A stretch of 64,000 bases of DNA from Taenia hydatigena (taxonomy: Eukaryota; Platyhelminthes; Cestoda; Cyclophyllidea; Taeniidae): contig JADWOT020001587.1 in NCBI GenBank assembly GCA_036345935.2, forward strand, positions 1-64,000, in the 5' to 3' direction. Positions 1-11,800 of the stretch are shown piece by piece. A program made the translations under genes and the position numbers. Every line of letters starts with the position of its first letter. Position 1 is the stretch's first letter. The notes beneath the pieces were generated by a model. That model was not told the DNA's origin. It searched no databases and saw nothing but the letters and a program-made list of their open reading frames with translations.

Positions 1-1420
1 ATAAGTCAGCAGCAGTTCGTAATTTTGAAAAATGGAGAGATCTTTCAGTCACTTGATTCCCTCATCACTCTAAAGGCCACTAGCGGTAACCACATTTTTC
101 CTCGGTAAGATATTACCCACTTCACCTCATCAAGACGCCATGATTTTGGCAAAACTGGAACCTGTCCTGTAAAATAGTACTAGATCATCCGAATTACTCT
201 GGATTGCTTATTAAAAATCATAGTGCGGTTCTTAAACTGCATAAATGTGTCTCGCCTGGATTGAGCATGATTTGCCAAGCACAGCTATTCATTGAAGTGT
301 TCAGAGCCCGAATTCCGGCTTTGCCGTTGCTTCAAATCCAACTCAGGTAAGAGTAAAATTGCATTTTCTGGTTACTAATCATGTCTTTGCGCATGAATTA
401 ACAATAGTTGTTTGCTAGACAATCTAACTTCACCAATTACGCCAAAGTGTTTAATCATTAATGCGCAACAAAAAGTTGCCTTTAACCGGTTGCTACAACG
501 CCCACATCCGTAAACTACGTTTCAAATAAACGGTCAAGTTATTTAGCAGTCACAGGGTTGTTGTTAGATGTTTTCGAGACAAGGAATGAAAAGGAGTTAA
601 CAACAGAGGAGCTGCCTACTTTGTTTTACCTGAATAGAAGAGATTAATCAATGCTAAGCTTTAATTAGCGGTGTCGACCGGTTCACGCACAGGCCAGTAA
701 ACTTGTAAAACTTAGCGAACTAGCCATCGTGCAATGCACTCAATGTTTTTCTCGTTTCGATTTTGAAACATCTGTAATAAATACTCGGCGGTTGACTTAC
801 TACCATGGTATACACGCGGGTCTCCGTTAAAATAACATCATTTTGGGTTATGTAGTTGAACATGGAGTGTGCTGTAACGAATAGGGAAGAAAGCGCGGAC
901 GGTAATTGCGCTATAACTTTTAATTCGATCTGGAATTGATTAAAGCTGGGCATCAAATGTTAGCTTACTTCCGTGACCGTGAAGCGCAGTTATTTTGTAA
1001 AGCATTAGATAGGATTAACTGCAATGCAATGCGAATGATTTTGACACAGTCTGCAATCTACTTTTAGCCTTTATGCACAATGATTTAAGTTTTTACTTAT
1101 GGCTAATCCGTGTTGAAGGAGCCTATTTTGGTAAAGGGAGCTAATGTAACACAAGTATACAGAGCTACCCTGAATGTGTTTGCTTGGATGCAGAAGTAAC
1201 GAGAATTAGAGCATAGCGTCCTATGTCATGCAGTAATTGCTTGCAGTTGTTTCCTTATCGACTTATAAAATTAGTGTATAGTCAACAATAAAAGCGTCTA
1301 GGTTGGCAGGGAAAATTGTCAATGCACTTTCCTGTGACCAAAAGTAATCTAAGCTGACAATGAGACGCATTTTTCAATCCATAAAAGCTTCTAGCAAGGG
1401 GGCAAAGCAGCATCCCACGC
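1..1420. other. Intergenic, nothing recognised
   Basis: Both strands carry frequent stops and only short open frames with no recognisable domain. I see no RNA gene, tandem repeat or clear transposon end here. It is non-coding as far as can be seen by eye. Confidence 0.6.
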
Positions 1421-1883
1421 CCTCTTTTTTGATCAAAACTGATCAGAAATGGGACTTCGCATCCTGCTTCCTTTTGTAATTTGCTTGTGGTAGTTGTCCC
1501 TTTTAAATTCCAGTTGTGGGAAAGCGCGACGATTATATAGAGGTAAGAAACCCAGAGGTAGCAAGGACTCAGAGCTCTGTTCATTTTTGCTCATGTTGAT
1601 CCAAAATTGATTGGAATTAGGAACCAGCAGTCCGATTCCGTCTGTAAGAGATAACGGCAGCTTTTTTTACAGCCGGACAATGTAGGTGTGGCTGAGAGAA
1701 TAATCTACAAGGACGATCTTCTTCATCGCTTTTGATCCAGAACCAAACAGTTATAAGGCTCATAACACAACTAACAACCACGTCTTCTACCACTTATCAT
1801 GCTTCCATTTTATCGTTGTTTATACCATCCACTTCCTCACCAACGTCTCAGTCTTGCTTCGCTGTCTACTCACCTTCCTGCTA
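1421..1883. repeat. Tandem duplication, copy 1
   Basis: This is the first of two adjacent, clearly homologous units of roughly 465-480 bp. Both begin with a short T-run followed by TCAAAACTGATCAGAAAT and both end with CTCACCTTCCTGCTA. Shared internal blocks include CTCAGAGCTCTGTTCATTT, GGAACCAGCAG and GGACAATGTAGGTGTGGCTG. The copies differ by scattered substitutions and small indels, so they are not identical alleles. Neither unit has terminal inverted repeats that I can see or a convincing coding frame. Confidence 0.85.
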
Positions 1884-1884
1884 N
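1884..1884. other. Undetermined base (N) at the repeat junction
   Basis: This is the only ambiguous base I noticed. It lies exactly between the last base of duplication copy 1 and the first base of copy 2, which is where an assembler would struggle to place the boundary of a near-identical tandem array. Confidence 0.9.
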
Positions 1885-2365
1885 CTCTCTTTTGGTCAAA
1901 ACTGATCAGAAATTCGACTTAGCATCCTGCTTCCTTCTGTAATTTGCTTGTGGTAGTTCACGCTTTAAAATCCGGGTGTAGGAATGCGTGACGATTGTGT
2001 TGAGGCAAGAAACTCAGAGGAAGCAAGGGCTCAGAGCTCTGTTCATTTCTGCTCATATTGATTCAAAGTTGATTAGAATTAGGAACCAGCAGCCTGATTC
2101 CGTCTGTAAGAGATAACAGCAGCTTTTTTACAATCGGACAATGTAGGTGTGGCTGAGAGAATAATCTATAAGAGCGATCTCCTTAATCGCTTTTGATCTA
2201 GAACCAAACAGTTTTAAGGCTCATAACACAACTAATAACCACGCACATTCATTCGAATTCTACTGCCTTCTATCACTCATCATGCCCAATTTTATCGTTG
2301 TTTATGCAATCCAGTTCTTCACCAACGTCCCAACATTGCTTTGCTGTCCACTCACCTTCCTGCTA
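1885..2365. repeat. Tandem duplication, copy 2
   Basis: This is the second unit of the head-to-tail duplication, in the same orientation and with the same order of shared blocks as copy 1. It carries an insertion absent from copy 1 shortly before the end (around CACATTCATTCGAATTC). After the shared terminal CTGCTA the sequence becomes single-copy. Confidence 0.85.
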
Positions 2366-5300
2366 CAATCAAAGGTCCTAATGCAGATGGTTCTGCTGCC
2401 ACTGCTACCTCCTTGGTGCCCTTCGGTGAAGGTATGAATTTGGTAACTCGGTTCATTAGTGTGATATCGAGAGTGCGGACACCTGAGGTGGTGGAGACGA
2501 GTGTTCTCAGGAGATGGTGAGAACTGGACCCCAAGTAGTTCATTCAGTCGTTGTCGTCGCAAAGAGAGGGTGGACGACTTCAAGACGTCTGCCTTGTACG
2601 AATTGCAAGTCTTCTTCTTTCTGTTTCAAGTGCTGATCGGATTTAACTTAAGCCATCTGACTGATTCATAGTCACTGGAATTTCGTTGCAATATTTGTTT
2701 ACATTTCAAAGCTAGTCAAAAGACGTTGAAGAATTTTGCTTTCTCATTGCTAATATTATGCGCCATGAATTATAACACGGCACCTAAAGGACCACTCTCT
2801 GGATGTTAATCTTCCACAAAGGTGATCCATATTTGCTAAGATTTCACAATATCGAGACTGCTGCCTGATTGTTGAATACGAGCGATTGCGCTCTGCTACA
2901 AACTTGTGTTTATACGATCCAGCCAAACGACTCATATTATGCGGACTTCTCAGCTCTCAGCTGGACATTTTGAGTGGCGTTCTTCGGACTTTGCTACGTT
3001 ATCACCATACAACCTACCACCATAGATTCTTTCCGTTTTGTTAAATTTCCAACGGATTTAAGTAGCTAAAATCCAGTAATATTTTGCAGCCCAGTACCTG
3101 GACCCTTGTCTCTGCAGTAGTATCGATACGGTAATCACCGGCTAAAACTGAGTGAAGTTTAACATTGATTTCAGACTAAGTCTAAGGCCAGCTTTTTGTC
3201 CAGTCTACGTACGGTATTTGGTAACGTTGCAACGGACAGTAGTAAAGCGTACCCCTTGTAACCAAATGGCAAAAGAAGTTTAACTTTGGCGATTTCAGAC
3301 CAGCTAAAGGACCTTACACTCAAAAGGTTGCTCGTAACAAATAAACTCGAAACACCCATTCTTTTAGCTTGTCTTAATCTTGATCAATGTGCCAAGGGTA
3401 GCCAGAAGCAATGCGTAGCGTGAGTAGTGATGCAGCAGTTGGTTCATCCCTTCCTCACCATTTAGGCAAATGTAATGAAGCTGGACCGCATGACTTCCGA
3501 CCAAATGCCATGGGCAAGGTCCTACGTAGTCTTAGAGACTAAAATGTTTTCATTTTAACCGAGTTACCGCCTTGACTCTCTTTATGTGAAAAACATAACA
3601 AAAGTAGGAGAACCATTTCTTTTTAATTCAAGGCTGTAATTTTCCAATTTTTGGAATGCGAACACTTTGAGCGGTCTGTAGGCCATCACATGCGAAACAA
3701 ATCGTGATGGTGTTAATGTGGGGCGCATTCGGCGTGCAAACGCTTTGAAGTGGACGGACGGACCAAAATAAGAACTGCCTAGTAGTCTTTAGGTCTTTGT
3801 CTTATCCGAACCGTTCATGCATTCGGTCGATGCTTATTTGTTGCACCATTCTAACTTTTATCTATCAATGGGGTTAGGCATTCTAGACGCATTAATATGG
3901 ACCAGTACATAGGTGCAGGAGCCGCAAGGCAAGCAATCTGTCATTCTGCTTGGCAGCATGGGGTCTTTTTGAACATAGGGCATCGGTTATTATATGGCGG
4001 ACAATGGCAAGCAAATATAATAAATCACCTTCAAATGGTTTAATTAAATGCAGCATATTTGGACTGACGATGAGCTTACAGAAGTGTGGAATTCAGCTAA
4101 ACTCAGTTCGCAAGGCAGACAAAATCAATTCACATCCTCAACGTTCAACCAAGCAAGCCCATGCTTATAAGTGTAAGTTGTAAAAGTCCTTGAAAAGTAG
4201 AGTAGAGGCGAATTTTGAATATCTGTGCTAGACACTAACTGACGATCAGGCAGTTGTCAAAAGAATGAGGTCAAGGCATCGGCGGTAATCAATGGCCCGT
4301 CTATCCATCAGTTGGGACTAGACACGTCACAGCTGTTTTATTGGTTATCTAACAACCTTTACTGTTATGTAGTAGTTGCGAGTCGTTCCACGTCTGTAGG
4401 TGTAAGCGCCTTCAATTATGATGATCAAACTGGTGCATTCAGAGTGAAACAAGAATGAGTTCGCAACCGACTTACTTAGATAATTGCCTGACAGAAGAAC
4501 TACCAATGTGCTAAAGACTATATTTATTTTAACTTCCGCTCGCTTCTCCTTCATATTACTCCATGTTACTAATGCCACTGCTCTGGCCACCGCTCATTCT
4601 AAACACGGAGTAGCTGAGTTTTATTTTGTCTGTTTTCATTTGAATTCAGAAGGCAGTCATTTAAATCCATGTTTGCAGGTTCTTAAGCGCTTCCAATTCT
4701 ATTAGCAACGTCTTGATTCATGCGAATCGTACACCGACAAGCCGATTCAAGAGGTGCTCCTCAGCTATCATAACCTGCAAATTGGCAAGTAGAAGGCACA
4801 GACACAAATAAAAACAAATTAGAAGGCTTGTTCATAAATGATACGTAGTAGCTATCTTAATGGCTAGTAATCACGTTTCTAAATGGGCACATTAACATCC
4901 GAATTACCATTAAGGCGTTCCAATTCATCCTGGTGACTGCTCACTAGTCACCAATTCGGTTGTTACAGCTAACGAATTCAGAAAAATTAGTAATAGCCCA
5001 ATTTAATGCAAACGCATGCTTAAGCGTTCGCTTGCAGTTGCTGCGCGATAAACGCAAATGCCCAAATTTTGAACTCGTCTAAATAGTCAAAAGGCTGACA
5101 ATATCAATCAACTGCGTGCAGGTTGGCGAAAATTGCTTGACTACTTTCAGCAGAGCTACGATTTGTTCTGCCATTACAAAGTCCAATCACCACGGATGCT
5201 CTGATTTGGTAAAGCCTGGAGAACTTCAGAGGGAATGAATTAGACTTCGTAAAAGGAAGCCAATATTGGCGGCCCTCAAGGCATTTTCGCGCTGAAAGCC

Positions 5301-5560
5301 TTACGTATGCAAATAATTCCATTAATAGCCCGTCGTCATTTTAGTAAAAAGCACATGCTAGCTGCTATAAATCGCATAATCTCCTGTTTTCCATGCACCA
5401 ATGAAAGTCAAACTGCAATCACATCCACTCCGGACTGGATTAAACTGGAGATCGGCGTAGTGTGCTCGATACAATTCGCACTTAAAGAAACTAAAGCGTG
5501 CTTGTTTGAAGCCGCCCTATATCTCATGCAGTAAGGCGTAGCAATTGTAGTGCTCCTTAA
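2366..5560. other. Intergenic, nothing firmly recognised
   Basis: The first 250 bases are somewhat GC-richer. They carry a plus-strand frame of protein-like composition (2366-2640) interrupted by two stops, which I could not assign to a family. The remainder is A+T-leaning single-copy sequence with only short frames and no domain I recognise. Confidence 0.5.
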
Positions 5561-5600
5561 GCTTACCTATTCACTCACCTGCTTACCTGTCTATCTAATC
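5561..5600. repeat. Degenerate CTTACC/CTCACC simple repeat
   Basis: A short run of imperfect CTTACC, CACTCACCTG and CTTACCTGTC units. A similar degenerate ACCCACCTACTTACCC tract occurs at 7750-7785, on the other side of the T-box gene. Confidence 0.5.
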
Positions 5601-5688
5601 TGCGCTTAAATTATCCGATGACGCAGAATGGCAAACAAAGTGAAACTATTAGCATTGGTTTATCCACACATGCATTAAACATTTTTAA

Positions 5689-5694
5689 TTTATT
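5689..5694 (-). promoter_or_regulatory. Polyadenylation signal AATAAA of the T-box gene
   Basis: On the minus strand a canonical AATAAA hexamer lies about 80 nt after the stop codon of the last T-box exon. That is a normal distance for a 3' UTR, and I see no other good candidate closer to the stop. The assignment is by position only. Confidence 0.45.
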
Positions 5695-5775
5695 TGGAAA
5701 GCAAAAAGCATGCATAGCCCCCTCATAAGCACACGCAACCAGGTCTGAATGCCTGGAAGTGAAAGGCCAAAATAA

Positions 5776-7158
5776 CTATTTTAAGAAGCGCTGACGACTT
5801 CCAAATGCTTTGGCATAGGGATTTCTACTGATCTTTGCGTCTGAAATGCGCCTATTGCGATAGACAGTTACGGCTATGAATTCTGTCTCTGGAATGATAT
5901 AGGTACCTACATGCTCGAGGCCTGTTGGAGAACCTGTTTGCAATACTTTCGCACTCGATTGACACGCAGATGCTTCTTCAGGTGCCAAGTGGCGTACTAT
6001 ATGGTAGCGCGGAATATAGATCTGCATGCTGCGGACAAATATCTAGGCGGAATTATAGCAGGACTCAGAATGAACTTTGCAGCAATCAATTTACCAAGAT
6101 ATAACATAAAACTTGCATTAGCAGCGAAAGTGATTACCTGATTCTTCATTTTGTCGGTGCAGACATTGTTGGTGATCTTAGCTAACTTAAAATCCACGCC
6201 ACGAGCCATCAATCTCGAACCTTTCTCGCATGGGTTACGTGACACGTAGATGTGAGAAGCTAAATGAAACATAAAGACGTCCATTGGGGTCATACTTGCA
6301 AGGAAGAGGTTTGTACAGCTATTTAAAAAAAAGAGTCTTCTACACTTCAATACGCACATTGATTTGATGGAAGTGGATGGCACAAGGTCCGACAGGGTAT
6401 CCGTTGGCCAGAATGAAATTTGTAGATGACCCGATCTTTTGGCATCAAGTCCATGAAAAATGTGTACTTCTTATCAACCTCCAAGCCCTCAACGTTTACT
6501 GTCAGTGTAGGAAATATTCTTCTGCAACAAATTGCCTGATTGTATTAAATCACTAAGCAAAGGGATGCATGTTGACAAAAAGAATTTTGAATTTCGAAAC
6601 CGTTTGCCTTCCATTCTTGCTGGTAATCATCTCCATGCGGTAAGGCCACGTAGCCTGCCACGACACCTTGTCACGCAATCGCAGAGTAATTGTCGGACGT
6701 TGCGATGACTTAGAAAACTCAAAATCTGACCCTGCCATGCAAATGGATGAGAACTCCTCCCTTTTACTGTTAAAGTGTTCATGCCACACGTTGGGCACTG
6801 CCTGACTGATGGCCAATAGGTCCGAGTGCAGGTCCTGCCTCACAACTGACGAAAGAGTGGATGGACTTGCTTGCACTTCTAATCGGGCTGATGCACTACC
6901 CACTGCTGCTTCAGGTGGTAGTCCTTCGTAGCTGTCTCCATGTCCTGTTTTGATCTTGCTGACTGTTTGTAGGACACTGAGAGAAGGATTGGTAGGTTGA
7001 TATGTGTGTTGTGGCATTATACTAAAAGGTGACCAATTACCTGTCTTAGTCGAAGCGCCTTTCCGGTAGTCTAGAGCATTGTCGAAGCAACTTTTCTGCT
7101 GTGGTGCTTGATTTTGCTGCAGTCTATGAGCGGCGTTTGAGCCTTCATAGCAGTGCAA
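5776..7158 (-). CDS. T-box transcription factor, four exons (divergent or decaying)
   Basis: T-box proteins are nuclear factors that bind DNA and control animal development. Exons 7158-6608, 6521-6358, 6259-6138 and 6042-5776 join in phases 2, 1 and 0 into 367 codons with no stop. Exon 1 ends with domain start motif MEMITSKNGR (residues 175-184). Exon 2 gives RRIFPTLTVNVEGL, KKYTFFMDLMPKD and YKFHSG. Exon 3 gives IYV, MARGVDFK and KITNN. Exon 4 gives SMQIYIPRYHIVR and PETEFIAVTVYRN (from residue 330), then NPYAKAF. This covers nearly the whole T-box of about 180 residues. Oddities are a GC donor in intron 1, Arg (CGG) at residue 224 and Leu (TTG) at 255 where the family usually has Trp, and a very short C-terminus. 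The start is the first Met after an in-frame TAA at 7222-7224. Family assignment is strong. Whether the gene is active is open, and I cannot name the subfamily. Confidence 0.8.
6043..6137 (-). other. T-box intron 3 (GT-AG, 95 nt)
   Basis: The donor is CAG|GTAATC after the codon for Gln279, and the acceptor is CCGCCTAG|ATATTT. The phase is 0. The intron falls between the TNN...Q block and the SMxxYxPR block, where Brachyury and other T-box genes commonly have an intron, which supports descent from a normal spliced gene rather than a retrocopy. Confidence 0.75.
6260..6357 (-). other. T-box intron 2 (GT-AG, 98 nt)
   Basis: The donor is CAAT|GTGCGT and the acceptor is TTTCATTTAG|CTTCTC, phase 1. 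Removing it eliminates several in-frame stops and restores the expected spacing of about 20 residues between the YKFH block and the IYV block. The exact boundaries are inferred from frame and domain alignment. Confidence 0.6.
6522..6607 (-). other. T-box intron 1 (GC-AG, 86 nt)
   Basis: The donor is GGAAG|GCAAAC and the acceptor is TTTGTTGCAG|AAGAAT, phase 2. Splicing here recreates the invariant NGRR-x-FP motif exactly at the junction. The rest of the donor would be near consensus if GC were GT, so it is either a true GC-AG intron or a mutated GT. Without splicing the frame runs on for 18 residues and stops. Confidence 0.65.
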
Positions 7159-7461
7159 ATTTTGGTGATAGGCAAAGGTGGTCAGATCTGGCTTGAAATA
7201 CGTAGTCTCATTGCTGTCAATTTAGCATTGTCTTGATGACGAGTAAGGTAAACTTTGTTGGGAAGGATAGCATATCCTGGAGTCTGCGTTGTTAAAATGT
7301 GGGGCCAACTCATGATGAAAACCTGTGGAATATGGTAGTGCGTCAAAGGCCGTCCCTGAATACCGCACTGGCATCAAAGTGCGTTGTATGTTCTGCGTCT
7401 CAGCCAGCAAGTGTACATGTGCATTAAGTGAAAAGGCGGGCATAGCCACCGAAACCAACAT
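7159..7461 (-). other. Upstream in-frame part of T-box exon 1, interrupted by TAA
   Basis: The exon 1 frame continues upstream of 7158 without a shift. A TAA at 7222-7224 interrupts it, and beyond that it stays open to an ATG at 7461-7459 (MLVSVAMPAF). The encoded stretch is rich in Ser, Gln, Pro and Tyr, like the unstructured N-termini of T-box factors. The likeliest reading is that translation once began at 7461 and one nonsense change now separates this part from the domain. Use of a later start, or a missed small intron around the stop, remains possible. Confidence 0.5.
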
Positions 7462-7503
7462 TTGAGGAGGAAAGCAGTGATTGTCATTTTTCTGCTCTTT
7501 GCC

Positions 7504-7512
7504 TTTTATATA
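7504..7512 (-). promoter_or_regulatory. TATA box (TATATAAAA) upstream of the T-box gene
   Basis: On the minus strand TATATAAAA followed by GGC lies about 45 nt upstream of the ATG at 7461. That predicts a transcription start near 7480 and a very short 5' UTR. The motif is canonical and in the right orientation, but AT-rich DNA offers such matches by chance. Confidence 0.4.
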
Positions 7513-7582
7513 TGGCGGCCATCTGGGACATTCATTCATTGGGATATTTTACTGGAAGTCTAAAAGCAAAATGGATGCGTTG

Positions 7583-7621
7583 AACAACAGCAACAAACAA
7601 CAACAGCAACAAACAACAGCA
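7583..7621. repeat. CAA/CAG microsatellite
   Basis: Alternating AACAACAGC and AACAAACAAC units form a run of about 40 bp. On the plus strand it reads mostly Gln and Asn, but the surrounding short frame has no other sign of coding, so I treat it as a simple repeat in the 5' flank of the T-box gene. Confidence 0.75.
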
Positions 7622-7785
7622 GGTGTTTGTAAGCGCGTATTGATGCAACTACTTTTAATGAACGGTCAGGACTACGATCCATGCGCTACGTATGCATTCC
7701 ATGTAGGGGTTAATAACACTCAGCAGTGTCAGAACAGATAACACGCTAAACAACCCACCTACTTACCCACCCGCCTGCTTGCCTC

Positions 7786-8639
7786 GTAATCAGCACAGCT
7801 TAATGCACGTGCTAAATAGTGAAACATCACTGCCAGATGACACATAAAATAGATTTAATTAACCAATTGGCTAACGCATGAGGTGGGGATTCATCAGCCA
7901 CCAATGGAAGCGCTTCCGTTTGTTCCAAGATCCATAAGCCTTGGATGCAGTTGTGTTAATAATTTTGTGACTTTTACATTAGCATACTCTGCATTGTTTG
8001 GGACAAAAACGTTTTATTTAAAGTAGAGTTATGTGCTTTGGCTACGACTGGCAAAAATAAGTTAATGGCAATGCCTGTGAAACCGATTTTAACTTAAGCA
8101 CGGTTTTCTAATGCTCTTCTGCAGCACGGATTGACAGTAAATGCATAAGCAAATGTAGACGAGCTAAAATGATGCATTAATTCATTGTTAGCACCTTAAT
8201 GGAATTTGAAGTAAGTAAAGCTCGTGACGTATTTTTATGAAAGCACAGCATAGTTCAGGAATCATGTTCAGGATAAAATGAACTTAGTTAAACAACATCA
8301 TTAAGACGGATGAGCAGTGGAGTATGAACAAGGAAAGGAACTTTTTAAAACAAAAATACTTTTAATTGCACTTGGCAAACAAAAGTTCGAAAATCTCTGG
8401 GACTTCCTTAGGTGGACAATTACTAAATGCACAAGCAGTCGGGTCTAAAATAAAAAAAACACTGTCAACATATTTGATTTTAGTGTGCCGTTCGAAATTC
8501 TTCGTAGAAGTTGCTACAAAGCACCAATGGTTCCAAAGCGTAAGAAAGCACTACATGCATTTAAACGCGTTTTGGCCTAAGGCACTGTCACGTTCAAGGG
8601 AAGTAGATGGGTTTAGGTGGTGGAGGCACACTTTTATGG
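7786..8639. other. Intergenic, nothing recognised
   Basis: A+T-leaning single-copy sequence. The 99-residue frame at 8366-8665 runs into a dispersed repeat and shows no domain. Confidence 0.5.
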
Positions 8640-8820
8640 TCTCTGAACTTAGTCATGTCATTTAACGCCTGCAAACGTGACTCTTACTTGGCTGGAAGGG
8701 CGAATTTCAGAAGCCAACCTCATTCAAGTCAAAATACGAACTAGATGTTTATAGAAGCCAAAGATGTTTTTAAAACCGCCTTAGTGCAATCACTATGATA
8801 CCGTCTTCACATTTCTGCCG
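8640..8820 (+). repeat. Dispersed repeat family 1, copy A
   Basis: This stretch matches 52302-52484 in the same orientation. Shared blocks are CGCCTGCAAACGTGACTC, TTCAAGTCAAAATACGAA, GATGTTTTT and CTTAGTGCAATCA (CCTAGTGCAATCA in the other copy). The copies differ by point changes and small indels and lie in unrelated flanks, as expected for an old transposed element. No terminal repeats or coding frame were recognised. Confidence 0.8.
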
Positions 8821-11800
8821 GACCCAAGATCACAACCAGAGCGCATAGCGATAAGAAAAGACTAAAGCAAATAGATTCGTCTAAGAAACCTGCTTTAGAC
8901 TAAATGCAGGGCAAAGTTATTAAACACAAGCACACGTTTTTTCCGGATGATGACGAAACTTCTGGGTCACAGTAATTTGGGCAGTCATTCTTTAGCGGTA
9001 GCGGCTGAAAGGGGCTGTTAGAACTCAAAGCATCTTTAAATGTAGGCATGAAACCAAAAACCACAGCAGCTTAAACGCGAGGGAGCCTTCATTCCAGCCA
9101 TGTAGTTGCATTCGTGGGGTATAGGATATCAAGGCAAACGACCACTTAGATACGTGAGCATAAGTTGTACTGGCATTCCTTCTCTCAAACGCCCTAATTT
9201 GCTAGCAAGTGAGGCAACAGGTGCTCACACAGTTTAACTTACCCTTGAACTTGTTGTGCCAGATTCACAAACAGCGCCCCATGATGGGAAAAGCCTGGAT
9301 CTTATTACACCACTTCTCAAGAACCGTTCAAATTGTAATCTTAGATAATAAAAATCTTGTCTTCAAGCCAATGTTGAAAATTGGTCTAATCCGACTGAGT
9401 AGTTGCGTATAATCAATGCCTGTATGGCGTAAGTCATGATTTATGCAGTCTGTGTGATGCGAATTATTACGCCGCATCAGATGTTAAAACCCGCCATATC
9501 ACAGATTTCTAGTAAAAATCTCACGCTGCACCGTGTTTGACAAATAGATATGCGTGAATTTCTCACTTCTCCAGGTATAACAATCATACGTGGACTGATT
9601 AGTGATTCACTGGTGGCTGCGTCCCTACCAAATCCAGCTTTAGTTTGCTTCGTGCTTAAATCGTTGATTTCGTGTGGTGTTCGCAATCGTCTTGGCTGTT
9701 TTTAAAGGACTTTAGCTTAAATTGCCATTACATATGTTACCACATGCCGATTACCCACAATAGGTAGAAGGGCGTGAACTCGCGAGGTCTATGTGGTGGT
9801 TTGTGAAATTCAATATTCTCCTGCAAGTACCATGCTGCTAATGGTACAACGATCTCTGACATCGGTTGACGACAGCGTATAGCACACTTGCCAGATATTT
9901 ATGCTATTCTCCTTCACAGTGTTTCTCAGGGCGTTCTATACCAAGTGTTTCTGGTTGGCCCAAAGCCGCTTAAAGCGGTTATGAATGCGAAGCAGATTAG
10001 TGAACCTGTGCATGTGCACTTTAACACCCGGCTTCGCGATTCAAAAACACTTTCATTGATTAGAACAAAATTCTGCACTTGTTGCTTTTTTGAAGTTAAC
10101 TTCCACTGAGTCTGCAAGCTGCTAAGGGCATAAGCGCAACCTTTGCGACCACTTTAGTTATTAATGAATTTGTACTTTTAGTAACTACACTTGGGAGAGG
10201 AAACTGGCGTGTGGTCGCCATTCATATCATGCAGCGCACTGTGCTTTAGAAAGTCATTTTATCTAAAAAACCGATTGGTTTTTTCAAAAATAAGTTTATT
10301 AATAAATCATAACCGAACAAATTATGGGGTGCAGCATGTTATGCCCTTTATTAGCCATTGATAGGTAGTTCGAGCAGGATCAAATCTGAGTCATGCCGTG
10401 CAGCAATGATATGGTCTTTGGTCTAATCGGAACAATCCATGTTGTCGTACTCTGAGTTAATATAAGTGTAGGTAAGTTTAATTTCCTTCAACATGACTTA
10501 TCAATATTTGAATGCTCACATCTTTGCCATGTGTGATAATGACAGCGACCACTCATTGCTTCGGAGAAAACTATCATGAAAAGTAGTCGCATGAGCATAG
10601 GGCTAGTCGCAGCAACTCGATACTAGGACAGAATAACTGCATTTCCAAATCATGTCTATGACTTGGCTAGGCTTGTTCATGGCAAATTGGAATTCTTGTT
10701 CTCGGTCTACCATTTAGTTTACAAGTTCCAAAGCAATTAACGCATTCTCCCAAATCCATGCCGGGTAGGATCTTTTGAGATCCTTGAGAGGGATGATCAA
10801 ATAGCTAATGTTAAGTGCACTAACTCACACTCAAATTCACTTAAGATGCAGTTGTGCTAAATATGGCAAGTCCTACTTCAAGGTTTGGCAAAGGTGAAAT
10901 TGAGAGCTGATGCTGATGCAACTTTTTAGAATCAACAAAATTAACACAAGCCCGTCGTAAATCATCAGTTACCTTAGCCTAAAACCGACTTATAAGGTCA
11001 AAAATGAGCTTTTAATAAATAACCTAAAATTAAGTGAATTTCAATCCTTCGGTCTAAAATTATGGCAGTTTTGCTAATTTAAATTCACAAATTTCACATT
11101 CTGCGTTATGGATTTACTACAATTTTATGCAAAAATCTACTAGGGTGCGCCAAGAGCATCAGTGCAGAGAGTCTGCGATTACCACCAAAGCGCTATCAGA
11201 GTGCCAATTATGTCCTTTGATTCCACCTTGCTATTCGATCAAATGCATAAACTAGCACTAAGTATCAAACAACTGACGTGTTAAAGCAACCTATCTAAGA
11301 CCTTGCTATTGACTCAGAGATGGCACCTTTGCGTTCACTACGAAGCTATGCCAAATACTTTAAGCTGGACATAAAGAGGTCGCAATGTGAAGTGTTGCAA
11401 TGGCAGACCTGATCTAGATCCTTGCCAAGCGATAAGGTGAAGGTGCAGGTGCAGTAGACCACCGCTTAAACAGCGGTCTCTACTCCTCAAAATTCCTAAT
11501 TTATCGCCCTTGTTTCGAGAAAAATAGCAACACATGCTAAGAGATTATGGATTTTTCGCAAGGACTTTCCGATAAAACAATTTAAGTAAACTTGCAGTGT
11601 GGGCAACCCCGCAGGAATAGCTCATGAATTACAATCAAATCAAGCACAAAGCGAAGGTGATATTGGCACTTAGCGCAACATGGTAGTGCTTACGAGATTA
11701 CCAGACATTGCCACCAAGAACAGATGCCTTCATTTTGAATTTAGGCTGTCACAAGCGATCAGGTGGGCTAAAGTGAACCGTGGTACAGCAACAGATGTAA

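Noticed and set aside
2366..2640. Protein-like plus-strand frame after the tandem duplication
   Set aside because: Two in-frame stops, no matching family, and other frames of the same interval look equally protein-like.
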